DNA of 64,000 bases from an uncultured Gammaproteobacteria bacterium. Lineage in GTDB: Bacteria; Pseudomonadota; Gammaproteobacteria; GCA-002705445; GCA-002716945. The stretch spans positions 1-64,000 of the forward strand of contig CAJQLO010000002.1 in NCBI GenBank assembly GCA_905479195.1. Direction: 5' to 3'. Position numbers and translations under genes: made by a program. The notes below the pieces were generated by a model that saw only the letters and a list, made by a program, of their open reading frames with translations, made no database searches and was not told the origin of the DNA. Positions 9,418 to 18,311 of this stretch are shown here, in pieces. Each line of letters opens with the position of its first letter. Positions within the stretch are counted from its first letter, which is position 1.

Positions 9418-10860
9418 ATGAATTATGTGTTTTATGATTTTGAGACTACTGGCTTGGATACAAAATTCAGCCAACCTATACAAATAGCTGCAGTGTGTCT
9501 TGATGAAAATTTTAAAGAATTAGATAGAATAGATCAAAAATGTAAACTTAATGATGGTATAATTCCACATCCTTTGGCCATGCTAGTAACAAGAGTTCCT
9601 ATTGATGATCTAAAAAATAAACAATCTTTTTACGATATGATGGACTATGTCCATGGCAAATTTAAATCCTGGGGACCAGCAATCTTTATAGGCTATAACA
9701 GTATACGATTTGATGAAGAAATCCTTAGAAGTGGTTTTTTTCAATCTTTACATGACCCATATCTTACTAATACAGAGAACAATTCACGGACTGACTTATT
9801 CAAAATTGTCTTGGGACTAGTCGCTCTAAATAAGAACATTATAAAAATTCCAATCAACGAGAAAACAAAAAGGCCTTCATTTAAACTTGAGTTAATTGCA
9901 AAAGCAAATGGGATTGAACATATAAAGGCACATGATGCATTAAGTGATGTGTTTGCAACCATAGAAGTGGCAAGAATAATTAAGGATAAGGCTCCTGATT
10001 ACTGGAATGAGTGCATGAAAATACTAGGCCCAAGAAATTTAATGGAATATATTGAAACTCATGATTATTTTTATGCTGCACCAGAGCATGCAGCTGCAAA
10101 TGTAACTTATAAACCATTATCTTTTTTGACAAACAATCCTAATAATAATAAAGAATTAGCTTTTTTTGATCTCAACTATGAGCCAAAAAAATATTGTGGA
10201 TCTGGCATATCAAAAATTATTTCTATGGTAGAAAGTAAGCAAAAAGTTATTAGATTATATCAATCAAATAAAGCCCCTATCATCCTGAGTTCAGACTTCA
10301 TGAAATCTTCTGAAATATTCAAAGATGATGAGATGGAGATGTTTAAACAAAGCTCTGATGAAATAAAATCTCGTGATGATTTTATTGAAAAAACTAATTT
10401 TGCTCTGGTTGAACGTTATGATGATTTTCAAATTACACGTGAACCCTCGGAATTCCTAGAGGCACAGATATATAATGGAGGCTTTTATAGCTCATCTGAT
10501 AAGGAGAAAATTATCTTATTCAAGAACTCTGATGATGCAGGAAATAAATATAATATATCAAAACAATTTCAAGACCGTAGACTTAGAGAAATTAGTTATA
10601 GAATATTATTTTCTGAATCTCCTCATGTTTTTACAGATGAACAGCTATTGGAAAGGAAAAGGTTTATAGCAGATAAAGTATTTTGTACAGAAGAAAAAGT
10701 AAAATGGTGCACCCTTGAAAAAGCAAAAGATGAACTACTATCAATCAAAGAAAGCGATAAACATGAAGATCAGCAATCATACATTCAAGAAATCGAGAGT
10801 TATTTGATTTCAGAAGAAAAAAGGTATGAAGCTTATTTATCGGGAAGCGATCTTACTTAA
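9418..10860 (+). CDS. sbcB: exodeoxyribonuclease I
   Basis: The 480-aa protein starts MNYVFYDFETTGLD, with the first DEDD acidic pair Asp7 and Glu9; the other motifs appear as NSIRFDEE near 100 and HDALSDV near 171-176. It digests single-stranded DNA 3' to 5' and takes part in mismatch repair and recombination. The length matches E. coli ExoI (475). The last 24 bases overlap the end of the convergent dsbC gene. It stands as a single gene, divergent from parE. Confidence 0.93.
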   Translation: MNYVFYDFETTGLDTKFSQPIQIAAVCLDENFKELDRIDQKCKLNDGIIPHPLAMLVTRVPIDDLKNKQSFYDMMDYVHGKFKSWGPAIFIGYNSIRFDEEILRSGFFQSLHDPYLTNTENNSRTDLFKIVLGLVALNKNIIKIPINEKTKRPSFKLELIAKANGIEHIKAHDALSDVFATIEVARIIKDKAPDYWNECMKILGPRNLMEYIETHDYFYAAPEHAAANVTYKPLSFLTNNPNNNKELAFFDLNYEPKKYCGSGISKIISMVESKQKVIRLYQSNKAPIILSSDFMKSSEIFKDDEMEMFKQSSDEIKSRDDFIEKTNFALVERYDDFQITREPSEFLEAQIYNGGFYSSSDKEKIILFKNSDDAGNKYNISKQFQDRRLREISYRILFSESPHVFTDEQLLERKRFIADKVFCTEEKVKWCTLEKAKDELLSIKESDKHEDQQSYIQEIESYLISEEKRYEAYLSGSDLT

Positions 10861-11553
10861 GGCGTCCATTATTTTATCTGAAGATACGTATCCTGGTATT
10901 ACAGACCCATCTTCCATATAAATCATTGGTGTTCCATTTACCTTTAAATCTCTAGCCTTTAAATAATTACTGGCAATAGGATTTTCGCAAGTTTTAGTTT
11001 CTAGGAAATTATTACTAAAAGCCTTATCTAGAGCTTCTTTCTGATTTTCAGAACACCATATGGAGACCATATCATTATATGCATCATCATCATTGCCATT
11101 TCTAGAAAATAAAACATAATGTATTTCTATATTATTCAATAATAGCTTATCAACTTCATTATGTAATTTTTGACAATATGGGCAAGATGTATCTGTAAAA
11201 ATAGTTACAACATATTTAGTTTCCTCAGGCTTATATATAATAATATTTTCATCATTTATATTAGATAGGTATTTCACTCTTTCACTTTTTAGTCTATTTT
11301 CCGTAAGATTATCTCCAGTCTGAAAATCAATCACATTTCCAACAATTAAATGTTTAAAATCAGAAGTAAGATAATACAGTTGATCTTGAATTATAATTTC
11401 AAAAAATGAATTATTTACCTTCTCAATCGAGTCTATTTTTATATTCGGATATTTTTCTTTCATAGCATTTTTGGCATCATCAGTACTATTAATATTATTC
11501 GAACAAGAAATTATTATTGACATCATAAATATAGTTAGAAATATTTTACGCAT
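10837..11553 (-). CDS. dsbC: thiol:disulfide interchange protein DsbC, lipoprotein form
   Basis: The 238-aa protein has the DsbC architecture: a short N-terminal dimerisation domain (about 25-85), a linker and a thioredoxin fold with catalytic CPYC at 124-127. A second cysteine pair (in WCSENQ and KTCENP) matches the structural disulfide of DsbC. The cis-proline loop reads NGTPMIYM. DsbC isomerises wrong disulfides in the periplasm. The N-terminus is a signal sequence ending IISC with Cys17, a lipobox, so this version may be lipid-anchored. It follows xerD by 5 bp, the usual xerD-dsbC pairing. Confidence 0.88.
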   Translation of the reverse strand: MRKIFLTIFMMSIIISCSNNINSTDDAKNAMKEKYPNIKIDSIEKVNNSFFEIIIQDQLYYLTSDFKHLIVGNVIDFQTGDNLTENRLKSERVKYLSNINDENIIIYKPEETKYVVTIFTDTSCPYCQKLHNEVDKLLLNNIEIHYVLFSRNGNDDDAYNDMVSIWCSENQKEALDKAFSNNFLETKTCENPIASNYLKARDLKVNGTPMIYMEDGSVIPGYVSSDKIMDALSKIASR

Positions 11554-11558
11554 AGTAT

Positions 11559-12458
11559 TTATCCTCTCGGGTGGTATTTTGTATGAAATTTAATTAATCT
11601 TTCTTTTGCTACATGAGTATATATCTGAGTAGTGGATAGGCTTGAGTGACCTAATAACATCTGAACTGACCTCAGGTCTGCCCCATGATTAAGGAGATGA
11701 GTGGCAAAAGCATGTCTTAAAGAATGAGGAGATATAGTTTTATTTTCTAAAGATTTTTTTGAATATGCAACTATAAAGCTCCAACAAACTTTTCTTGATA
11801 TTTGCTTACCTTTATTACTTAAGAATACAAAAAGATTATCTTCATTTATCACTAATTGATTTCTCACTAGATCAATATAACTGACTAACCACGCAAGTGC
11901 AGTTTCTCCGATAGGGATAATTCTTTCTTTCCCACCCTTGCCCATTACCTTCACTATACCTTCAACAATATCAATTTGATTAAGTTTTAAATTGGTTAAT
12001 TCAGATATTCGAAGACCTGTAGCATATAATAACTCTAAAATCGTCTTATCTCTTTTGCCTTGTAATGTTTTACAGTCTGGGGCATTTAAAATTTTTTCTA
12101 CATCTTCTTCGCTTAAGTTTACTGGAAGTTTTCTACCAATTTTTGGCGATTCAATTAATTCACTTGGGTTTAATTTAATAAGGTTATTATGTGTTAGCCA
12201 GTTATAGAAACCTTTTACTGAAGATAAGGTCCTATTAATGGAAGAAGCTAAAATACCACGATCGATTTTTTCTGCTAGATATGAATTCAGATCAATTTCA
12301 CTACAAGATTTAATATCTATATTTTTTGCGGCAAGCCATTTTTCTAGCTGTTTAAGGTCTGATGCATAAGAACTTATCGTATTTTTTGATAGACCTTTTT
12401 CCACCCATATCGAATCACAATAATTATCAATAATATTGTTATTTAAAGAATTCTGCAT
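11559..12458 (-). CDS. xerD: site-specific tyrosine recombinase XerD
   Basis: The 299-aa protein has the catalytic set of a tyrosine recombinase: Arg150 (ATGLR), Lys177 (GKGGKER), His245 and Arg248 (HSLRHAF), His271 (LLGHSS) and Tyr280 (IYTHV). The N-terminal SAM-like core-binding domain covers about residues 6-92. With XerC it resolves chromosome dimers at dif during division. The coupling to dsbC, as in E. coli and many gammaproteobacteria, points to XerD rather than XerC or a phage integrase; no attachment sites are near. Divergent from moeA. Confidence 0.9.
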   Translation of the reverse strand: MQNSLNNNIIDNYCDSIWVEKGLSKNTISSYASDLKQLEKWLAAKNIDIKSCSEIDLNSYLAEKIDRGILASSINRTLSSVKGFYNWLTHNNLIKLNPSELIESPKIGRKLPVNLSEEDVEKILNAPDCKTLQGKRDKTILELLYATGLRISELTNLKLNQIDIVEGIVKVMGKGGKERIIPIGETALAWLVSYIDLVRNQLVINEDNLFVFLSNKGKQISRKVCWSFIVAYSKKSLENKTISPHSLRHAFATHLLNHGADLRSVQMLLGHSSLSTTQIYTHVAKERLIKFHTKYHPRG

Positions 12459-12521
12459 ATACTATATCCATAAGGCTAGTAATTATTGTACTATAATTTA
12501 AAATTAATAGTAAAGGAACCC

Positions 12522-13775
12522 ATGCATAAGAATATTAAAAATAGCTGTGTTAATGACTTTGACCCATCAGCACTTGATGAAATTACTGCTATTAAGCAAA
12601 TACTTAAATCAATAACAGCCATAAAAAAAATTGAGACTATTAATATTATGGATTCACTCGGAAGAATAGCTTCTAAAAATATAAAATCATCTATTAATAT
12701 ACCTTCTTTTAGAAATTCTGCCATGGATGGCTATGCCCTCAATATTGAGAATTTAAAAAAAAATAAATATAATCTTAAAGAACAGGGTATATCTTTAGCC
12801 GGGCAAGCTTATGATAAGAAGTTAAAAAATAAGGAGACCATAAGAGTTATGACTGGTGCAGTCATACCAGACAATGCTGATGCAGTAATAATGAAAGAAA
12901 TGATAGATGAAAAAGATGGGATGATTTCATTCCCAGATTTTATTCAAAAAAATCAAAATATAAGAGATATTGGAGAAGATATAACGACAGGTGATATAGT
13001 AATCAGGCAAGGTAGACAGATAAATTATGTAGATCTAGGAATATTGTCATCTCTCGGTATAAGAAAAATAAATGTTTTTAAAAAACCAATTGTAAGTTTT
13101 TTTTCCACTGGAGATGAACTTATTGCTATAAATAAGAAATTAAAAAAAGGACTAATCTATGATAGTAATAGATATTTACTTTTTGGACTATTAAGTGAAT
13201 TACCAGTTCAGATTAAAGATATGGGAGTTGTAAAAGATAACGAGGAGGTACTGGCTAAAAAATTAAAAGAATGTGCAAAAGTATCAGATATTGTCATAAC
13301 AACCGGCGGAGTATCTGTAGGAGATGCAGATTATATAAAAAGTGCACTAAGAAAAGTCGGGAAAGTTAATTTTTGGAAAATAGCGATTAAACCAGGAAGA
13401 CCTCTAGCGCATGGAAAGATAAAAAATGCGTTATTTTTTGGTCTACCAGGAAACCCTGTATCAGCAGCTGTAACATTTCAAATATTTATTATTCCTGCAA
13501 TCAGAAAAATATTACAGATGCCACACTCTTCAAAGTTAACCATGAAGGCTCAAGTAAAATCTGCTCTCTCTAAAAAGAAAGGTAGAATTGAGTATAAAAG
13601 AGGATTACTAGAACAAAAAGATGGAATCAATACTGTAAATACAACAGGTCTCCAAGGATCTAATATTCTATCCTCACTTTCAAAAGCAAACTGCTACATA
13701 AGACTGTCTTCAGAAACAGAAAAAATAAAAAAAGGTGATATTGTAGAAGTTATACCATTTGATATCAATCTATAG
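12522..13775 (+). CDS. moeA: molybdopterin molybdotransferase MoeA
   Basis: I choose the ATG at 12522 (MHKNIKNS), preceded by AAGGA at 12513-12517; this gives 417 aa, close to the usual 411. A start at 12486 would add 12 residues. Motifs include SAMDGYA, the molybdopterin-binding TTGGVSVGDADY near 270, KPGRPLAHG and GLPGNPVSAAV near 310-325. MoeA inserts molybdate into adenylated molybdopterin made by MogA. No other molybdenum cofactor genes are in the window. A TATAAT lies at 12492-12497. The RDD protein gene follows 2 bp downstream. Confidence 0.93.
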   Translation: MHKNIKNSCVNDFDPSALDEITAIKQILKSITAIKKIETINIMDSLGRIASKNIKSSINIPSFRNSAMDGYALNIENLKKNKYNLKEQGISLAGQAYDKKLKNKETIRVMTGAVIPDNADAVIMKEMIDEKDGMISFPDFIQKNQNIRDIGEDITTGDIVIRQGRQINYVDLGILSSLGIRKINVFKKPIVSFFSTGDELIAINKKLKKGLIYDSNRYLLFGLLSELPVQIKDMGVVKDNEEVLAKKLKECAKVSDIVITTGGVSVGDADYIKSALRKVGKVNFWKIAIKPGRPLAHGKIKNALFFGLPGNPVSAAVTFQIFIIPAIRKILQMPHSSKLTMKAQVKSALSKKKGRIEYKRGLLEQKDGINTVNTTGLQGSNILSSLSKANCYIRLSSETEKIKKGDIVEVIPFDINL

Positions 13776-13777
13776 TT

Positions 13778-14173
13778 ATGAAAAAAATAAATTATATAAA
13801 TATTGGTTTTACAAAAAATATAATAATTTGTATATATGACCTATTACTATTATTCTCGACGTTATTTTTCTTTACACTTCCATTGATGGTATTTTCAAAT
13901 GGTGAAGGAATTGGGCAAAATATTTTTTATCAACTATATTTATTATCTATAATCATAACTTACTATTTATGGTTTTGGATGAAACATAATCAAACTCTAG
14001 GAATGAAAAGCTGGAAATCATATATAGTAAATAAAGATAATGGAAAAGAATTATTGATAAGTCAGTGTTTAATTAGAATTTTTATAGCTTTAATAGGTGG
14101 CCACCTATTTTTATTATTTTATAAAGAGTCATTACAAGACATTCTTTCTAAAACAAAGTTAGTCAAATTATAA
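13778..14173 (+). CDS. RDD-family membrane protein
   Basis: The 131-aa protein has three hydrophobic segments (about 14-38, 51-68, 90-110). Between the second and third lies W-M-K-H-N-Q-T-L-G-M-K-S-W-K, the QTLGM signature of RDD proteins. RDD proteins are small inner-membrane proteins, some linked to sodium/proton exchange; the role here is unknown. It begins 2 bp after moeA and is probably co-transcribed with it, though no functional link is evident. It converges on lptG. Confidence 0.7.
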   Translation: MKKINYINIGFTKNIIICIYDLLLLFSTLFFFTLPLMVFSNGEGIGQNIFYQLYLLSIIITYYLWFWMKHNQTLGMKSWKSYIVNKDNGKELLISQCLIRIFIALIGGHLFLLFYKESLQDILSKTKLVKL

Positions 14174-14184
14174 GAAAAAATATA

Positions 14185-15258
14185 TTATCCAATCCCATCT
14201 CTTAATTGATATTCTAGCAAATATTTTCCTAAAGCTATAAATAATATATGCGGTAGCAGTACACTTATGAATGGCAATATGCCAAAGACCATTCCTAGAT
14301 TAGGTAATATTGATGTAATGATAAAAAATCCTATACCTATAAATAAACCAAGAACTAGTCTTTTACTGATATTCGCTGATCTATGCTTACCAAATATGAA
14401 TGGCATAGACAGAAATAACATTACAACAGTAGAAAGAGGCATAAATATTTTTTCCCAATATATTTTTTTCTGTAAATTCGCATCTAAATTATTTTTCATC
14501 AAATAACTAATATTTTGATTTACATTAGCTAATGATAAACTTGATGGTTTATGAGTCTTAATTTTAATTAATTTTCTATCAATTAATATGTCAGTATATT
14601 CCTCTTTATAAGATTTTTTTGTAATCAATGAGTTATTAATCACTGTCTCATTGATCCCTTTAAGATGCCACTTGTTATCAATAAACTCAGCATAATTTAT
14701 CCCTTTAATCAAATATAGAGAGTTATTATCATCATAGCTATATATCATAATATTACTGAGTTTTGTATCTGAATATATTTCAGTTATTTTAATAAAAGTA
14801 TTTTTATCCTTGAACCAAACTCCATTTTTATTAAAAATAAGTTTTTTATTTAATGCAAAATTCTTTTTCATCTCAGCCTTGTTGCTATATTTTGGCACAA
14901 GAGAATCTGTTGCATAGTAAAAGATGCTAGATAATAAAAAAGCTTGGATTAAAATAATTGTTATTATTTTCGATATTGATATTCCAGCTGACTGCATTGA
15001 CACAAATTCCATATCGGATGACATTGCACCTAAAGATAACATTGATCCAATTAATACTGCATATGGAAACATAATCTCCATGCTTCCTGGTATATTCAAA
15101 ATTACATATTTAGTAAGCAACAATATATTATAATTTCCAGTATTCAGATGCTTTAACTCTGCTGTAAATGAAAAAAATATCTCTATTGAAACTAATACAG
15201 CGAGACTTACTATTAACCCTATAATAAATCTATGAAATAAATATTTATAAATTATCAT
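14185..15258 (-). CDS. lptG: LPS export ABC transporter permease LptG
   Basis: The 357-aa protein has the YjgP/YjgQ layout: two N-terminal membrane helices and the coupling region, a large periplasmic beta-jellyroll domain (about residues 120-260), then helices to the C-terminus. With LptF and LptB2 it extracts lipopolysaccharide from the inner membrane and passes it to LptC. It is second in the lptF-lptG pair (TAATG overlap), the usual order that identifies LptG. Its presence shows a Gram-negative outer membrane with LPS or a similar glycolipid. Confidence 0.9.
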   Translation of the reverse strand: MIIYKYLFHRFIIGLIVSLAVLVSIEIFFSFTAELKHLNTGNYNILLLTKYVILNIPGSMEIMFPYAVLIGSMLSLGAMSSDMEFVSMQSAGISISKIITIILIQAFLLSSIFYYATDSLVPKYSNKAEMKKNFALNKKLIFNKNGVWFKDKNTFIKITEIYSDTKLSNIMIYSYDDNNSLYLIKGINYAEFIDNKWHLKGINETVINNSLITKKSYKEEYTDILIDRKLIKIKTHKPSSLSLANVNQNISYLMKNNLDANLQKKIYWEKIFMPLSTVVMLFLSMPFIFGKHRSANISKRLVLGLFIGIGFFIITSILPNLGMVFGILPFISVLLPHILFIALGKYLLEYQLRDGIG

Positions 15259-16328
15259 TACTGCCTTCTTGGTATTGAGTTTTTATCTTGATGATAAATT
15301 TTAACTATTATTCCAATCATAATTAAATGTAACCACCAGAGCCCCAAAAAATCAGGTGTTAACTCTAATAAAAACATTTTTTTTGTAACCGACATTGCAA
15401 TAAAATACAAAAAATATACCAATGCGCCTAAAAATATTTTATCATACCGTCCCTTTCTAGGTGATGAATAACTGATCGGAATGGCTAGAAAACCTAGTAT
15501 GAGAGTCGCAATTGGAAGCATTAACCTGGCCTGAAATTCCGCTCTGGCAGCTATGCTATTTAACATAAATAGCTCATATGTGCTTTTTGCTTCAAACTTA
15601 TTATTTTCAAAACTCACTAGCTCTTTGCCAAGCATGAGACCATGCTCTTCATACTCGGTTATTTTTGTATCCGCATAAACAGAAAAGGAAGTTTCTGTGA
15701 TAATCCCATCTTTGAGCAAAATAAACCTTTGATCATTTTGATCTTTATAATAAGTAGCTGATTTTGCATTTTCTACTGTTGATTCTGCTTCATTAGATGA
15801 GTGAAGGAATATTTTCTTAAGGGCATCTTTGTCAGCACTTTGAACAAAAAAGGTAGCTTGTCCATTCTGCGAAGAAGTAAACCTTCCTGGTTTAATTTCC
15901 TCAATTCTTTCTTCACTATTAAGTCTATGCTCCAATTTGGATCTATATTCTATGACTGAAGGTGTCAAATATAATGAAAATAATGCAACTATGAAAAATG
16001 ATGGAACAATGATCTTATTTATAATAGCAGCGATATTAAATATGGACTGTCCAGAGGAAGATATGACTGCCATCTCATTACTATTATAAAACCTACCTAA
16101 AGAGATGATTATTCCAAAAAATAGACTAATAGGTATTATGTATATTGAATATTGCGTGATTTTGACAAAAATAACAGGAAACAGCAAATATGTTGGAAAT
16201 GTACCGGCTGAAGCTTCCTCAATTAATCTCAGCGCGGTATTTGATGATAAAATTACCATAAATATCAAAAATACGGACAAGGACGACCCCAGAATCTCTT
16301 TCAGTAAATATTTTTCAAGAATTTTCAT
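15258..16328 (-). CDS. lptF: LPS export ABC transporter permease LptF
   Basis: The 356-aa protein has an N-terminal membrane bundle, a central periplasmic domain (about residues 120-260, containing GRFTSSQNGQATFFVQSAD) and C-terminal helices including the conserved LPIATLILGFLAIPISYSSPR. It is the LptF partner of LptG in the LptB2FG complex. It is first in the operon and divergent from pepA, as in E. coli. The 83-bp spacer to pepA holds an AT-rich inverted repeat at 16353-16379. Confidence 0.9.
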   Translation of the reverse strand: MKILEKYLLKEILGSSLSVFLIFMVILSSNTALRLIEEASAGTFPTYLLFPVIFVKITQYSIYIIPISLFFGIIISLGRFYNSNEMAVISSSGQSIFNIAAIINKIIVPSFFIVALFSLYLTPSVIEYRSKLEHRLNSEERIEEIKPGRFTSSQNGQATFFVQSADKDALKKIFLHSSNEAESTVENAKSATYYKDQNDQRFILLKDGIITETSFSVYADTKITEYEEHGLMLGKELVSFENNKFEAKSTYELFMLNSIAARAEFQARLMLPIATLILGFLAIPISYSSPRKGRYDKIFLGALVYFLYFIAMSVTKKMFLLELTPDFLGLWWLHLIMIGIIVKIYHQDKNSIPRRQ

Positions 16329-16352
16329 TACAATGACTTATTTTATCAAATT

Positions 16353-16379
16353 TTAACAAGTTTTTTAAAAAAATGTTAA
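16353..16379. repeat. inverted repeat between lptF and pepA
   Basis: TTAACA at 16353-16358 is mirrored by TGTTAA at 16374-16379, with a T6/A7 run between them that is nearly self-complementary. It lies between two divergent genes where both promoters should be. It could be an operator or only A-tract DNA. Confidence 0.3.
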
Positions 16380-16411
16380 TCTAGTATATATTCTCACATA
16401 AAGGTAAAAAA

Positions 16412-17875
16412 ATGGACTATAAAAGCTTAATATCAAAAAAATTAAAAGGTAATACGGATATATACCTGATAGGTGTATTTGCAGATAAAAAACTATCTCA
16501 TCTAAATCAATCTATTAGTAATGCAACATTAACGTTAATTAAGAAATGTTTTGATAACAATAGCTTCACCGGTGATATTGGTGATAATCGAACCTTTGAT
16601 GATGTAGAAAATAAATTCCAGATAATAGTTTTTGGTCTTGGTTCTAAAGATAAATTTGGGCCTATAAATTTAAATCGATCAATAAACTTAATTATTAAGA
16701 AAATAAAGAAAACAAAAACTAAATCAATATCTTTAAATATAGATAATATTATATCTAAAGACCTTTCTATATCTCCTGAATTTTTAGTTAGTTCAATTGA
16801 AAATAGTCTTTATAAGTATTCTCATAAAAAAGAGAAAACAAATATAAGTATAAAAAAATGTAATTTTGTCTCTAAAATCATGATTCCATCCAAGATATTG
16901 AATCAATCAATATTGACAGGAAAGGCTATTGCAAATGGAATTAAATTAGCAAAGGACCTGGGTAATACTCCACCGAATATATGCACACCAACATATTTGA
17001 GTAATGAGGCAATGAAACTTAAAAAAATTAATAAATTAATAAAAGTTACGGTCCTTGATGAAGCCAAAATGAAATCACTTGGGATGGGCTCGTTATTATC
17101 TGTATCTCAAGGTAGCAAAGAGCCAGCAAAACTTGTATCAATTGAATATATGCCATTAAAAAATAAAGACCCTATAGTTTTAGTTGGTAAAGGGATTACT
17201 TTCGATACGGGAGGTATTTCTTTAAAACCACCTGGAAATATGGATGAAATGAAATTTGATATGTCTGGAGCAGGAAGTGTGATTGGTACAATGAGAGCAT
17301 GTGCCGAAATGAATGTGAAAACAAATGTAGTTGGAATAATAGCATGCGCAGAAAATATGCCGGGAAGCCAAGCTACAAGACCTGGTGATGTTGTTACAAG
17401 CATGTCTGGAATTACAATTGAAATACTTAATACTGATGCTGAAGGAAGGTTAGTTTTATGTGATGCACTAACATATGCCAAAAAATTTAAACCAAGATAT
17501 ATGCTAGATATGGCAACATTAACGGGAGCTGTTTTAGCTGGGCTAGGAAAATATCCAAGTGGCTTATTCTCGAATAATGATAAGCTTGCTGAATTAATTA
17601 AAAAATCTGCTGACAAAACAGGAGATCGTGTCTGGCAATTACCCTTATATGATGATTATTTTGAAGAATTAAAGACAAATTTTGCTGATATACAGAATAT
17701 TGGGGGTAGATATGGTGGTGCAATAACTGCTGCTGCATTCCTGGCAAAATTTACAGAAGGTGTTAACTGGGCTCACCTAGACATAGCAGGCACAGCCTGG
17801 GAAGTTGGTGAAAGTAAAGGATCTACAGGACGACCAGTTAGCCTATTAATTGATTTTATTTTATCAAATCAATAA
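16412..17875 (+). CDS. pepA: leucyl aminopeptidase (cytosol aminopeptidase)
   Basis: The 487-aa protein has the M17 C-terminal catalytic domain with the metal and active-site motifs VGKGITFDTGG near residues 253-263 and the signature NTDAEGRL near 336-343. The N-terminal macro-like domain covers about 1-150. It removes N-terminal residues from peptides; in E. coli PepA also binds DNA at Xer sites and carAB. AAAGG precedes the ATG at 16402-16406. It starts a pepA-holC-valS operon, a common gammaproteobacterial order. Confidence 0.93.
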   Translation: MDYKSLISKKLKGNTDIYLIGVFADKKLSHLNQSISNATLTLIKKCFDNNSFTGDIGDNRTFDDVENKFQIIVFGLGSKDKFGPINLNRSINLIIKKIKKTKTKSISLNIDNIISKDLSISPEFLVSSIENSLYKYSHKKEKTNISIKKCNFVSKIMIPSKILNQSILTGKAIANGIKLAKDLGNTPPNICTPTYLSNEAMKLKKINKLIKVTVLDEAKMKSLGMGSLLSVSQGSKEPAKLVSIEYMPLKNKDPIVLVGKGITFDTGGISLKPPGNMDEMKFDMSGAGSVIGTMRACAEMNVKTNVVGIIACAENMPGSQATRPGDVVTSMSGITIEILNTDAEGRLVLCDALTYAKKFKPRYMLDMATLTGAVLAGLGKYPSGLFSNNDKLAELIKKSADKTGDRVWQLPLYDDYFEELKTNFADIQNIGGRYGGAITAAAFLAKFTEGVNWAHLDIAGTAWEVGESKGSTGRPVSLLIDFILSNQ

Positions 17876-17876
17876 A

Positions 17877-18311
17877 TTGAAAAAAAAAGTTTATTTTTAT
17901 ATATTAAATGAACAAGATGATATGAATTTATCAGTTTGCAAGATTATTAAAAAATATTATAACGATGGGCATAAAATTCTTGTTAAATCGAATGATCAAA
18001 AGTTTATAGATGACATTAACAAGCTTCTATGGACGTTTGAACAACTAACTTTTATTCCGCATTCAACCAATATTGAATATGACTGTACCACTCCGATACT
18101 TTTATACAAGAATGATTATAAGAATGATTCTATAATAAAAAAAGACTATAATATTATACTGAATGTAGACACAGTATTAGATACTACTGATAATGACCAT
18201 GAAATTATAATAGAAATAGTTGCTCATGATGAAAGTAAGAAAACTATATCAAGGGAAAAGTACTTGTATTATAAAAAAAATAATCTCGATGTAAGACATG
18301 AAAATTTATAG
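17877..18311 (+). CDS. holC: DNA polymerase III chi subunit
   Basis: Reading from a TTG at 17877 gives 144 aa beginning MKKKVYFYILN, which aligns with the start of HolC; it lies 1 bp after the pepA stop. An in-frame ATG at 17850 inside pepA would add nine residues with no family counterpart. The middle has the chi pattern of an LWTFEQLTFIPHS segment, and YLYYKKNNLDV near the end. Chi links the clamp loader to SSB at the replication fork. The family is poorly conserved; the position between pepA and valS supports it strongly. Confidence 0.8.
   Translation: MKKKVYFYILNEQDDMNLSVCKIIKKYYNDGHKILVKSNDQKFIDDINKLLWTFEQLTFIPHSTNIEYDCTTPILLYKNDYKNDSIIKKDYNIILNVDTVLDTTDNDHEIIIEIVAHDESKKTISREKYLYYKKNNLDVRHENL

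Noticed and set aside
11559-12458. Tyrosine recombinase as a mobile-element integrase
   Set aside because: It is paired with dsbC in the standard xerD-dsbC order, and no attachment sites, tRNA or cargo genes are next to it.
17107-17616. 169-codon open frame on the minus strand inside pepA
   Set aside because: It mirrors the conserved catalytic half of pepA and has no ribosome binding site or family features.
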